A stretch of 64,000 nucleotides of DNA, from the NCBI RefSeq assembly GCF_921292975.1, contig NZ_CAKLCM010000002.1, positions 372,001 through 436,000 of the forward strand, read 5' to 3'. The notes beneath the pieces were generated by a model. The model made no database searches, had not been told where the DNA came from, and saw only the letters and a program-made list of their open reading frames with translations. This document shows, in pieces, positions 8,690 to 16,448 of the stretch. Numbering within the stretch: the first letter of the stretch is position 1; each line of letters starts with the position of its first letter. The stretch is from Vibrio hippocampi (lineage in GTDB: Bacteria; Pseudomonadota; Gammaproteobacteria; Enterobacterales; Vibrionaceae). Made by a program: the position numbers and the translations under genes.

Positions 8690-9820
8690 ATGGCTGAGTC
8701 TGACGGTCAAGAAAGAACCGAAGACGCCACCCCCCAGCGGTTAAAACAAGCCCGCGAAAAGGGTCAGGTGGCGCGATCCAAAGAGTTAGCCTCCGTGTCG
8801 GTACTGATTGTGGGGGCGCTTTCACTGATGATGTTGGGTGACGGTTTAGCAAAAGCGCTATTCAGTGCTATGGGGCGCATGTTTTCGCTCACTCGGGAAG
8901 AGATCTTCGATGTCAGTAGATTATTTGACGTGATATTGGGGACGCTATCGACCTTGTTATTTCCGCTGCTGCTGATTCTTATTGTGCTATTTATTGCGGC
9001 ATTTATCGGGGCTGCTGGCTTAGGGGGGATTCAATTTTCCGCCGAGGCAGCAAGACCGAAATTGTCAAAAATGAATCCACTTAGCGGCTTAAAGCGCATG
9101 GTGGGCATGCAAAGCTGGGTAGAGCTGATCAAGTCGATTCTTAAAGTGTCCCTCGTCGCTGGGATGGCATTTTATCTGGTTAATGCCTCTAAAGCGGACC
9201 TGTTTCAGTTGAGCTTAGAGGTCTATCCGCAAAACATTTTTCACGCGTTGGATATCCTGCTTAATTTTATTTTGTTAATCAGCTGCACCTTGTTGATTGT
9301 GGTGGCGATTGATATTCCGTTTCAGATCTGGCAACACGCCAATCAATTGAAAATGACCAAGCAAGAGATCAAGGACGAGTACAAAGACACGGAAGGTAAA
9401 CCGGAAGTGAAAGGTCGTATTCGTATGTTGCAGCGCGAGGCGGCACAGCGCCGAATGATGGCGGAAGTCCCAGAGGCGGATGTCATTATCACCAACCCAG
9501 AACACTTTTCTGTGGCGCTAAGATATAAACAGGGCCAAGACAAAGCACCGGTAGTAGTGGCAAAAGGCGTGGATCATATGGCGCTGAAAATTCGAGAAGT
9601 GGCAAGAGAGCATGATATTTATATTGTGCCATCTCCACCGCTGGCTCGTTCGCTTTATCATACCAGTGAACTGGAGCAGGAGATCCCCGATGGTCTGTTT
9701 GCGGCGGTGGCACAAATACTGGCGTATGTTTACCAACTTAAGCAGTACCGAAAAAAAGGCGGCGAGAGACCGAAGCTTCAAACCGAGCAAATCGTGATTC
9801 CGAAAGATATGAGGCATTGA
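8690..9820 (+). CDS. flhB: Flagellar export switch protein FlhB with NPEH cleavage motif
   Basis: FlhB is the membrane export protein that changes substrate class after FliK signals hook completion. It has the family N terminus (ESDGQERTEDATPQRL), four transmembrane segments (about residues 35-210) and a cytoplasmic domain. The autocleavage site, at the Salmonella-equivalent residues 269-272, reads NPEH rather than the usual NPTH; Asn and Pro needed for cleavage are present. Length 376 is normal. It ends the fliK-flhB block, and a degenerate CTAGG repeat follows. Confidence 0.97.
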   Translation: MAESDGQERTEDATPQRLKQAREKGQVARSKELASVSVLIVGALSLMMLGDGLAKALFSAMGRMFSLTREEIFDVSRLFDVILGTLSTLLFPLLLILIVLFIAAFIGAAGLGGIQFSAEAARPKLSKMNPLSGLKRMVGMQSWVELIKSILKVSLVAGMAFYLVNASKADLFQLSLEVYPQNIFHALDILLNFILLISCTLLIVVAIDIPFQIWQHANQLKMTKQEIKDEYKDTEGKPEVKGRIRMLQREAAQRRMMAEVPEADVIITNPEHFSVALRYKQGQDKAPVVVAKGVDHMALKIREVAREHDIYIVPSPPLARSLYHTSELEQEIPDGLFAAVAQILAYVYQLKQYRKKGGERPKLQTEQIVIPKDMRH

Positions 9821-9825
9821 GGTTT

Positions 9826-9858
9826 AGGTTTTAGGGGCTAGGAACTAGGGGCTAGGGG
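9826..9858 (+). repeat. Degenerate 7-bp CTAGG repeat after flhB
   Basis: Immediately after flhB the sequence reads as imperfect heptamers of the type NNCTAGG (TTTTAGG, GGCTAGG, AACTAGG, GGCTAGG). The core matches the reverse complement of the perfect TAGAACC array at 36351-36450, so these may be members of one dispersed repeat family. Confidence 0.6.
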
Positions 9859-9914
9859 GGGATTTTGACCTTCTTGCGATTGGGCTGGGTTGTCAAATAA
9901 TTGACATTATGATT

Positions 9915-9929
9915 TGGCTTAATAATTGC
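9915..9929 (+). promoter_or_regulatory. Sigma-54 promoter (-24/-12) for the flhA operon
   Basis: TGGC at 9915-9918 and TTGC at 9926-9929 are separated by exactly 7 bases (TGGCTTAATAATTGC). Transcription would begin near 9941, about 77 bases before flhA. The flhA operon is known to be RpoN-dependent in Vibrio, which agrees. Confidence 0.82.
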
Positions 9930-10017
9930 AATTATTAAATGTTAATTAAATCCAATGCTATTAAATGCTCTGCGAAGCGCTATTTAAATTGGCGTATTGC
10001 TTTACAGTGATGTTGTA

Positions 10018-12120
10018 ATGAAACTAAGCTTACCGTTTACTAATAAACTCCCGTTTCTGTCTGGACGCTCTCTGCCTGCTATAGGCGCGCCAGTGATGGT
10101 GCTTGCCGCCTTAGCGATGATCGTGTTACCGATCCCGGCAATTCTGCTCGACCTGTTTTTTACCTTTAACATCGCTTTGGCGATGGTGGTGCTGTTGGTG
10201 TCGATCTATACCCGTCGCCCATTGGATTTCGCCGCCTTTCCTACCGTTTTGCTTGTTGCGACACTGCTCCGTTTGGCGCTAAACGTTGCCTCGACTCGTG
10301 TGGTGTTACTTTATGGTCACGAGGGCGGCTCTGCAGCGGGTAACGTTATCGAAGCGTTTGGTAACGTGGTGATTGGCGGTAACTACGCCGTTGGTTTGAT
10401 TGTGTTTCTGATCTTGATGATCATCAACTTCGTGGTTGTGACCAAGGGTGCGGGACGTATTTCTGAGGTAAGTGCACGATTTACCCTTGATGCTTTACCG
10501 GGTAAACAGATGGCAATTGATGCCGACTTAAATGCTGGCTTGATCGACCAAGAGCAAGCACGGACTCGACGCTTTGAAGTCACCAAAGAGGCGGACTTCT
10601 ACGGTTCGATGGACGGTGCGTCTAAGTTTGTTAAAGGCGATGCCATCGCCGGTATCTTGATCCTGTTCCTAAACATCATCGGTGGTTTGAGCATTGGTAT
10701 GATGCAGTTCTCACTGGGTTTTGGTGAGGCGATTGAAATCTACACCTTGCTGACGATCGGTGATGGTCTGGTGGCTCAGATCCCATCATTGCTACTGTCG
10801 ATTGCCGCAGCCATTATGGTGACGCGTCAAAATACTGACGAAGATATGGGGCAGCAGTTAGTCTTTCAACTTTTTGACAATCCAAAAGCGCTGACCATTA
10901 CCGCAGGCATTCTTCTGGTGATGGGTTTGGTTCCCGGAATGCCACACTTTGCTTTCCTGTTGCTTGCCGCGATGGCAGGAGGCGGTGCGTATTGGCTGCA
11001 TAAGAAGCAAGCCAAAAAAGAGCAACAAGCTTCTTTACCCGCTGAAATTAGTGGTGGCAACGAAGCCAGTAACAAACCGAAAGAGCTTTCTTGGGACGAT
11101 GTGCAACCTGTCGATGTGATTGGTCTTGAGGTAGGTTATCGGTTAATTCCATTGGTCGATAAAGATCAGGGTGGGGAGTTGCTTGAGCGTGTGAAAGGCG
11201 TGCGTAAGAAGTTGTCCCAAGACTTTGGCTTTCTTATTCCGGCAGTGCATATTCGCGATAACTTAGAGCTGACACCCAATTCATACCGCATCACTTTGAT
11301 GGGTGTCGCGGTGGGTGAGGCTGAAATTCGACCAGACCAAGAGTTAGCGATTAACCCAGGTCAAGTCTATGGTCTGATTGATGGGGAACAAACCATTGAC
11401 CCAGCGTTTGGGCTAGAGGCGGTTTGGATTCAAGAGTCACAGCGTGAACATGCACAGGCGCTAGGCTATACCGTGGTTGATTCCTCGACCGTGCTGGCGA
11501 CGCACCTGAGCCAACTTCTCACCAACAATGCTTCACAGCTTCTTGGTCATGAAGAGGTACAAAACCTATTGGAGCTATTGGGTCGCTCTGCACCAAAATT
11601 GGTGGAAGACTTTGTGCCTGAACAACTGTCTCTGGGTGTGGTAGTAAAAGTACTCCAGAACCTGCTTAACGAAGCGATTCCAATTCGAGATATACGGACT
11701 ATCGTACAGACGCTGGCTGAATATTCCTCTAAGAGTCAAGAACCTGACGTTTTAACGGCAGCTGTTCGTATTGCATTAAAACGACTAATTGTTCAGGAAA
11801 TCAATGGTATAGAGCCAGAACTGCCGGTGATTACCTTGATACCGGAGCTGGAACAAATATTGCATCAAACTATGCAAGCATCAGGTGGTGAATCCACAGG
11901 TATTGAGCCGGGCTTAGCGGAAAGACTACAAGCATCACTGACTCAAGCGACACAAGAGCAAGAACTGAAAGGTGAAGCGGCAGTATTACTCACATCGGGC
12001 GTGTTGCGTTCGACCTTAGCAAGGTTTGTGAAAAATACCATACCAAACCTGAGGGTTCTCTCCTATCAAGAGATACCTGATGAGAAACAGATACGAATTG
12101 TACAAGCTGTCGGCAATTAA
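10018..12120 (+). CDS. flhA: Flagellar type III export gate protein FlhA
   Basis: FlhA is the nonameric export-gate ring that uses proton-motive force and docks chaperone-substrate complexes. About 700 residues: eight transmembrane helices in the N-terminal half, a conserved cytoplasmic FHIPEP loop (RISEVSARFTLDALPGKQMAIDADL at about residues 142-166) and a C-terminal cytoplasmic domain. An in-frame ATG at 9997 would add seven residues, but the family starts at MKLSLPF (10018); neither has a strong ribosome site. It is the first gene of a sigma-54 unit continuing into flhF. Confidence 0.97.
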   Translation: MKLSLPFTNKLPFLSGRSLPAIGAPVMVLAALAMIVLPIPAILLDLFFTFNIALAMVVLLVSIYTRRPLDFAAFPTVLLVATLLRLALNVASTRVVLLYGHEGGSAAGNVIEAFGNVVIGGNYAVGLIVFLILMIINFVVVTKGAGRISEVSARFTLDALPGKQMAIDADLNAGLIDQEQARTRRFEVTKEADFYGSMDGASKFVKGDAIAGILILFLNIIGGLSIGMMQFSLGFGEAIEIYTLLTIGDGLVAQIPSLLLSIAAAIMVTRQNTDEDMGQQLVFQLFDNPKALTITAGILLVMGLVPGMPHFAFLLLAAMAGGGAYWLHKKQAKKEQQASLPAEISGGNEASNKPKELSWDDVQPVDVIGLEVGYRLIPLVDKDQGGELLERVKGVRKKLSQDFGFLIPAVHIRDNLELTPNSYRITLMGVAVGEAEIRPDQELAINPGQVYGLIDGEQTIDPAFGLEAVWIQESQREHAQALGYTVVDSSTVLATHLSQLLTNNASQLLGHEEVQNLLELLGRSAPKLVEDFVPEQLSLGVVVKVLQNLLNEAIPIRDIRTIVQTLAEYSSKSQEPDVLTAAVRIALKRLIVQEINGIEPELPVITLIPELEQILHQTMQASGGESTGIEPGLAERLQASLTQATQEQELKGEAAVLLTSGVLRSTLARFVKNTIPNLRVLSYQEIPDEKQIRIVQAVGN

Positions 12121-12159
12121 CTTGGCCAAGAATAGCGGTATAACTAACGGGTATAACAG

Positions 12160-13653
12160 TTGAAAATTAAACGATTTTTTGCCAGAGACATGAGACAAGC
12201 TCTGCTTCAAGTTAAAGAAGAACTTGGGGCGGATGCGGTGATCATGTCAAATAAAAAAGTGGCCGGTGGTGTAGAAATCGTGGCAGCGGTGGATGGCGAC
12301 AATGCCCAGTCAGCACCTACCCAGATGAGTGCATCTCCAAGTCGCACCAACCTTGCGGTAAGCTCGAATCAGCACGATCCGCGTCAACTAAAAGATGACC
12401 GAGTCAATCTGCAGTCTTCAAGGGGTCAGGAAACGGCAACAATGACCGACCGTTTTGCGAATCTGTTGAAAAACTATCGCTCTGCACCGAGTCAAGAGAC
12501 GCGAGATAAGCCTATTGCTCCGGATTCACTGTCTGCACTATTAGAGCGTCAGTCAGAGCGTGCCAGTTCGGTGCAAAAGGGGTATCAAAACAGTGACCGA
12601 TACCAGTATGCCAGCGAAAATCGTGATACCTCATCCCGTTTGAGTAGCCCATCTCGATATGCGTCTGATGATCAACGCGAGGCATCAAGACGCAGTGTTG
12701 GCGGCAATGGCGGCAAACAAGATGGCAAAATCAATGAAGAATTGGAGGCGATGAAAGAAGATATGTCTTCGATTCGTCGTCTTTTAGAGCACCAAGTCTC
12801 TGGGTTAATGTGGCAAGAAGTTGAGCGTCGAGAACCGCTAAGAGCGATGTTGATCAAACGATTAGAACGCATGGGCATCTCGCCAGAACTTGCCGACCAA
12901 ATGGCCTGTTATATCCCAGAAGAAACCCCCCCTCAAAAAGCATGGAAAGCCTTGCTATCTCTAGTCTCTGATCAAATTGTTATCAGCAAGCAAGACCTGC
13001 TTAAAAAGGGAGGCATTGTCGCTTTATTAGGTCCAACCGGAGTCGGTAAAACCACGACAGTCGCCAAGCTTGCCGCTCGTGCAGCGATGGAGTATGGATC
13101 GGACAATGTCGCACTGGTTACCACGGATACTTATCGTATCGGTGCTCATGAACAACTTTCGATTTACGGCAGAATTATGGGTTGTCCTGTAAGAGTTGCT
13201 AAAGATTCTGAAGAGTTGGCCGATATTCTTTATCAGTTAAGAAATCGACGCCTAGTTTTAATAGATACAGCGGGTATGGGGCAAAGAGATGTGCGCCTAT
13301 CCGAGCAGTTGGATACCTTGATGCAAGACACGGGAGATGTCATTAACAGCTACTTGGTTTTACCAGCCACTGCTCAAAGGCAGGTATTGCAGGAAACGTT
13401 AGATCATTTTAGACGTATTCCTTTGTCCGGATGCATTATGACCAAGCTTGATGAGTCATTAAGCTTGGGTGAGTTTATCAGTGTAGTGGTGCAAAATTCA
13501 CTGCCGGTAACTTACATCGCAAATGGTCAACGCGTACCAGAAGATATTGTGATCGCTCAGCCCAAATATATGGTCGCCAAAGCGAACGATTTACTAGAAA
13601 AGTCGACAGAAAATGAACCCCACTTCTGGAACAGCGATATGGAGGGGGTTTAG
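12160..13653 (+). CDS. flhF: Flagellar polar-placement GTPase FlhF
   Basis: FlhF is an SRP-family GTPase that marks the cell pole for flagellar assembly. The 497-residue product starts at a TTG (LKIKRFFARDMRQAL) and has a basic, low-complexity B region and a C-terminal NG domain with the P-loop GPTGVGKTTT near residue 290, then DTYRIGAHEQL and the DTAGMGQRD element. The family normally starts exactly here. It sits 39 bp after flhA and abuts flhG, its antagonist. Confidence 0.96.
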   Translation: MKIKRFFARDMRQALLQVKEELGADAVIMSNKKVAGGVEIVAAVDGDNAQSAPTQMSASPSRTNLAVSSNQHDPRQLKDDRVNLQSSRGQETATMTDRFANLLKNYRSAPSQETRDKPIAPDSLSALLERQSERASSVQKGYQNSDRYQYASENRDTSSRLSSPSRYASDDQREASRRSVGGNGGKQDGKINEELEAMKEDMSSIRRLLEHQVSGLMWQEVERREPLRAMLIKRLERMGISPELADQMACYIPEETPPQKAWKALLSLVSDQIVISKQDLLKKGGIVALLGPTGVGKTTTVAKLAARAAMEYGSDNVALVTTDTYRIGAHEQLSIYGRIMGCPVRVAKDSEELADILYQLRNRRLVLIDTAGMGQRDVRLSEQLDTLMQDTGDVINSYLVLPATAQRQVLQETLDHFRRIPLSGCIMTKLDESLSLGEFISVVVQNSLPVTYIANGQRVPEDIVIAQPKYMVAKANDLLEKSTENEPHFWNSDMEGV

Positions 13654-14553
13654 GTGCAAGTTAAAATGACAAATAACATGATACAAGACCAAGCGAGTGG
13701 CCTAAGACGATTAACTCAGCCTACGTCTACGAAGGTAATCTCTGTAACCGGAGGCAAAGGCGGCGTTGGTAAATCAAACGTCACTCTTGGCTTGGCAATT
13801 TGTATGGCGCGCCAAGGTAAGAAAGTGATGGTGCTTGATGCTGACCTTGGTCTAGCAAATGTCGACGTTATGTTAGGTATCCGTCCTAAGAAAAACTTAG
13901 GCCATGTGTTGGCGGGTGAGTGTGAGCTTAGAGACGCGATAGTGGAAGGACCTCATGGGATCAGAATTATCCCAGCCACTTCAGGCACACAAAGTATGAC
14001 CGAATTGAGCCATGCTCAACATATGGGTTTAATTCGTGCATTTGGTAGCCTTGAAGAAGAAATGGATCTGCTGTTAATTGATACCGCAGCGGGTATTTCG
14101 GACATGGTCGTGAGCTTTTCTCGTGCAGCACAAGATGTGGTTGTTGTGGTGTGTGATGAACCTACATCAATTACCGATGCTTATGCTTTGATTAAATTGC
14201 TGAGCCGTGAACATCAAGTTCAGCGCTTCAAAGTCGTGGCTAATATGGTTCGCAGCTACCGTGAGGGGCGTGAATTATTTACAAAATTGACATTAGTCAC
14301 AGAACGCTTTCTCAATGTGAGTCTGGAGCTTGTTGCATGTATCCCTTTAGATGATAAAGTGCGACAAGCAGTGAAGAGACAAAAAATTGTTGTGGATGCA
14401 TTTCCACGTTCACCGGCGGCAATGGCGCTCAATTCATTGGCAAATAAAGCCTTGACTTGGCCAATACCGAAAGTACCCAGTGGACACTTAGAATTTTTTG
14501 TTGAAAGGCTACTAAATCGACCTTCAGTCACAGAGGAACCGTTTAGTGAATAA
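13654..14553 (+). CDS. flhG: Flagellar number regulator FlhG (MinD-like ATPase)
   Basis: FlhG is a MinD/ParA-like ATPase that limits flagellar number by restraining FlhF and, in Vibrio, the regulator FlrA. It has the deviant Walker A GGKGGVGKSN near residue 31, and DADLGLANVDVMLG. The GTG at 13654 lies directly after the flhF stop, 5 bases after a strong GGAGGGGG ribosome site; the ATG at 13666 is the alternative. The last 8 bases overlap fliA. Confidence 0.95.
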   Translation: MQVKMTNNMIQDQASGLRRLTQPTSTKVISVTGGKGGVGKSNVTLGLAICMARQGKKVMVLDADLGLANVDVMLGIRPKKNLGHVLAGECELRDAIVEGPHGIRIIPATSGTQSMTELSHAQHMGLIRAFGSLEEEMDLLLIDTAAGISDMVVSFSRAAQDVVVVVCDEPTSITDAYALIKLLSREHQVQRFKVVANMVRSYREGRELFTKLTLVTERFLNVSLELVACIPLDDKVRQAVKRQKIVVDAFPRSPAAMALNSLANKALTWPIPKVPSGHLEFFVERLLNRPSVTEEPFSE

Positions 14554-15277
14554 AGCTTTGACCTACGACCAAAATGCTAAAGTGAACGGTCAGCAAGCTT
14601 TTCTTGAGAAATACTCAGTGCTGGTGAAGCGTATTGCTCACCACCTGATAGGTCGGCTGCCACCGAACGTGTTGGTAGAAGACCTCATTCAAGCTGGCAT
14701 GATTGGCCTGATAGAAGCACAAAAAAACTACGATGGTAGCAAGGGGGCGAGTTTTGAAACCTACGCAGGTATCAGGATTCGTGGCGCCATGCTAGACGAT
14801 ATTCGTCGTGGTGATTGGGTGCCGCGGTCGGTGCACAAACACAGCCGCGAAATTACCCAAGCGATAGGCGCATTGGAAGTTGAGCTTAATCGAGATCCCA
14901 CGGATGTCGAAGTCGCCAATTACCTGCAAATGAGCTTGGAACAGTATCACCGAGCGTTAACCGACATTAACTGCTCTAGGTTGGTGGGTATCGAGGATTT
15001 GGGCGTGTCCGAAGACTCTGTTGGCTCATCGACTGAAGAAGAAAATTCACCATTTCAGGGTGTCGCAGATGAAGCTTTCCGTGAAGCGTTAATAGAATCA
15101 ATAAAATCGCTTCCTGAGCGCGAAGCGCTCACGCTATCCCTGTATTATGATGAAGAATTAAATTTGAAGGAGATTGGTGAAATATTAGGTGTCAGCGAGT
15201 CTCGTGTCAGCCAAATATTAAGTCAATCAATGCAGCGTCTTCGAACCAAGCTTAGTGCTTGGACTGAGAATAATTAA
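14546..15277 (+). CDS. fliA: Flagellar sigma-28 factor FliA
   Basis: FliA is the sigma factor for late flagellar genes such as flagellins and motor genes. The 243-residue product has sigma regions 2 (VEDLIQAGMIGLIEA), 3 and 4 (LNLKEIGEILGVSESRVSQILSQ). It starts at a GTG and overlaps flhG by 8 bases, so translation is coupled. Placement between flhG and cheY is standard for Vibrio. Confidence 0.97.
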   Translation: MNKALTYDQNAKVNGQQAFLEKYSVLVKRIAHHLIGRLPPNVLVEDLIQAGMIGLIEAQKNYDGSKGASFETYAGIRIRGAMLDDIRRGDWVPRSVHKHSREITQAIGALEVELNRDPTDVEVANYLQMSLEQYHRALTDINCSRLVGIEDLGVSEDSVGSSTEEENSPFQGVADEAFREALIESIKSLPEREALTLSLYYDEELNLKEIGEILGVSESRVSQILSQSMQRLRTKLSAWTENN

Positions 15278-15310
15278 TAAACACTGATTTCGCTTTCAGT
15301 GGAGGCAATT

Positions 15311-15691
15311 TTGAATAAAAACATGAAAATCCTTATTGTTGACGACTTTTCAACAATGCGACGTATTGTCAAAAACCTTTTGCGCGACTTGGGCTTTAGT
15401 AATACACAAGAAGCCGATGATGGTTTAACTGCCTTACCTATGCTCAAGAAAGGCGAATTCGACTTTGTAGTGACTGACTGGAACATGCCTGGTATGCAAG
15501 GTATCGATCTGTTGCGTCATATTCGTGCTGACGAAGAACTGAGACATCTACCCGTATTGATGATCACAGCGGAAGCAAAGCGCGAGCAGATTATCGAAGC
15601 GGCACAAGCGGGTGTAAACGGCTATATCGTTAAGCCATTTACCGCAGCCACACTAAAAGAAAAATTAGATAAAATTTTTGAACGCTTATAA
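15311..15691 (+). CDS. cheY: Chemotaxis response regulator CheY
   Basis: CheY is a single receiver domain that, when phosphorylated by CheA, binds FliM and reverses the motor. Visible are the acidic pocket (ILIVDDFS), the phospho-acceptor Asp in VVTDWNMPG, the Thr of MITAEA and the Lys of IVKPF. A TTG at 15311 lies 5 bases after GGAGG, which favours it; a GTG at 15299 (adding MEAI) contains that ribosome site, and an ATG is at 15323. It closely resembles V. cholerae CheY3 as I recall it. cheZ follows after 31 bp. Confidence 0.96.
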   Translation: MNKNMKILIVDDFSTMRRIVKNLLRDLGFSNTQEADDGLTALPMLKKGEFDFVVTDWNMPGMQGIDLLRHIRADEELRHLPVLMITAEAKREQIIEAAQAGVNGYIVKPFTAATLKEKLDKIFERL

Positions 15692-15722
15692 GCGTTCTTT
15701 ATAGCAAAGCGGCTATATCAGA

Positions 15723-16439
15723 ATGATTTCATTGGAACAAGCTAAGCAACTTGTTGAATTGCTCGAAAATGAGCAGCAACAAGAAGCAAATGAATTGGTC
15801 ATGTCACTCCAAAGCGACGGTGATGTCCGCCTGCTGAATGAGGTGGGTGAGCTAACTCGAGACTTACACAATGCGTTAACAGAGTTCAGTGTTGATACTC
15901 GCATTAACGAAATTGCTAAAGACGAGATGCCAGAAGCTCGCGATCGCCTTGAGTATGTGATCAATAAGACCGAAGTCTCGGCAAATACGACGATGGACGC
16001 AGTTGAAAGGTGTATGCCAATGGCAGACAACCTTCATAACGGCCTGCTACAAGTTCGCCCACATTGGAATGAACTGATGCATGGACGACTTGAATTGCAA
16101 CAATTTAAATCACTGTGTCACAGTATAGACAGTCTGTTATGCCAAGTGGAAGGCGACAGCACCGAAGTTCGATCTCAGCTAACCAATATTTTAATGGCGC
16201 AGGATTTTCAAGATTTGACGGGTCAGATTATTCGTCGTGTGATTTCACTTGTGAGCGAAGTGGAAGACCGTTTAGTCGAGATCTTGAGACTGTTCAGTGA
16301 AGAACAACAAACAATAACAACGAAACCAAAACAAGCACCAACCGGCGCAGAGGGGCCAATTATTAACCCCCATGAGCGCGTTGATGCGGTGTCTTCGCAA
16401 GACGAAGTCGATGATTTGCTTTCAAGTCTTGGGTTTTAA
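15723..16439 (+). CDS. cheZ: CheY-P phosphatase CheZ
   Basis: CheZ speeds dephosphorylation of CheY-P. The 238-residue protein is a long helical hairpin with the catalytic region around MAQDFQDLTGQIIRRV (about residues 158-173), a flexible linker, and a C-terminal CheY-binding peptide SSQDEVDDLLSSLGF (residues 224-238). The length is normal. It lies between cheY and cheA with short gaps. Confidence 0.96.
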   Translation: MISLEQAKQLVELLENEQQQEANELVMSLQSDGDVRLLNEVGELTRDLHNALTEFSVDTRINEIAKDEMPEARDRLEYVINKTEVSANTTMDAVERCMPMADNLHNGLLQVRPHWNELMHGRLELQQFKSLCHSIDSLLCQVEGDSTEVRSQLTNILMAQDFQDLTGQIIRRVISLVSEVEDRLVEILRLFSEEQQTITTKPKQAPTGAEGPIINPHERVDAVSSQDEVDDLLSSLGF

Positions 16440-16448
16440 GGGTGTACT

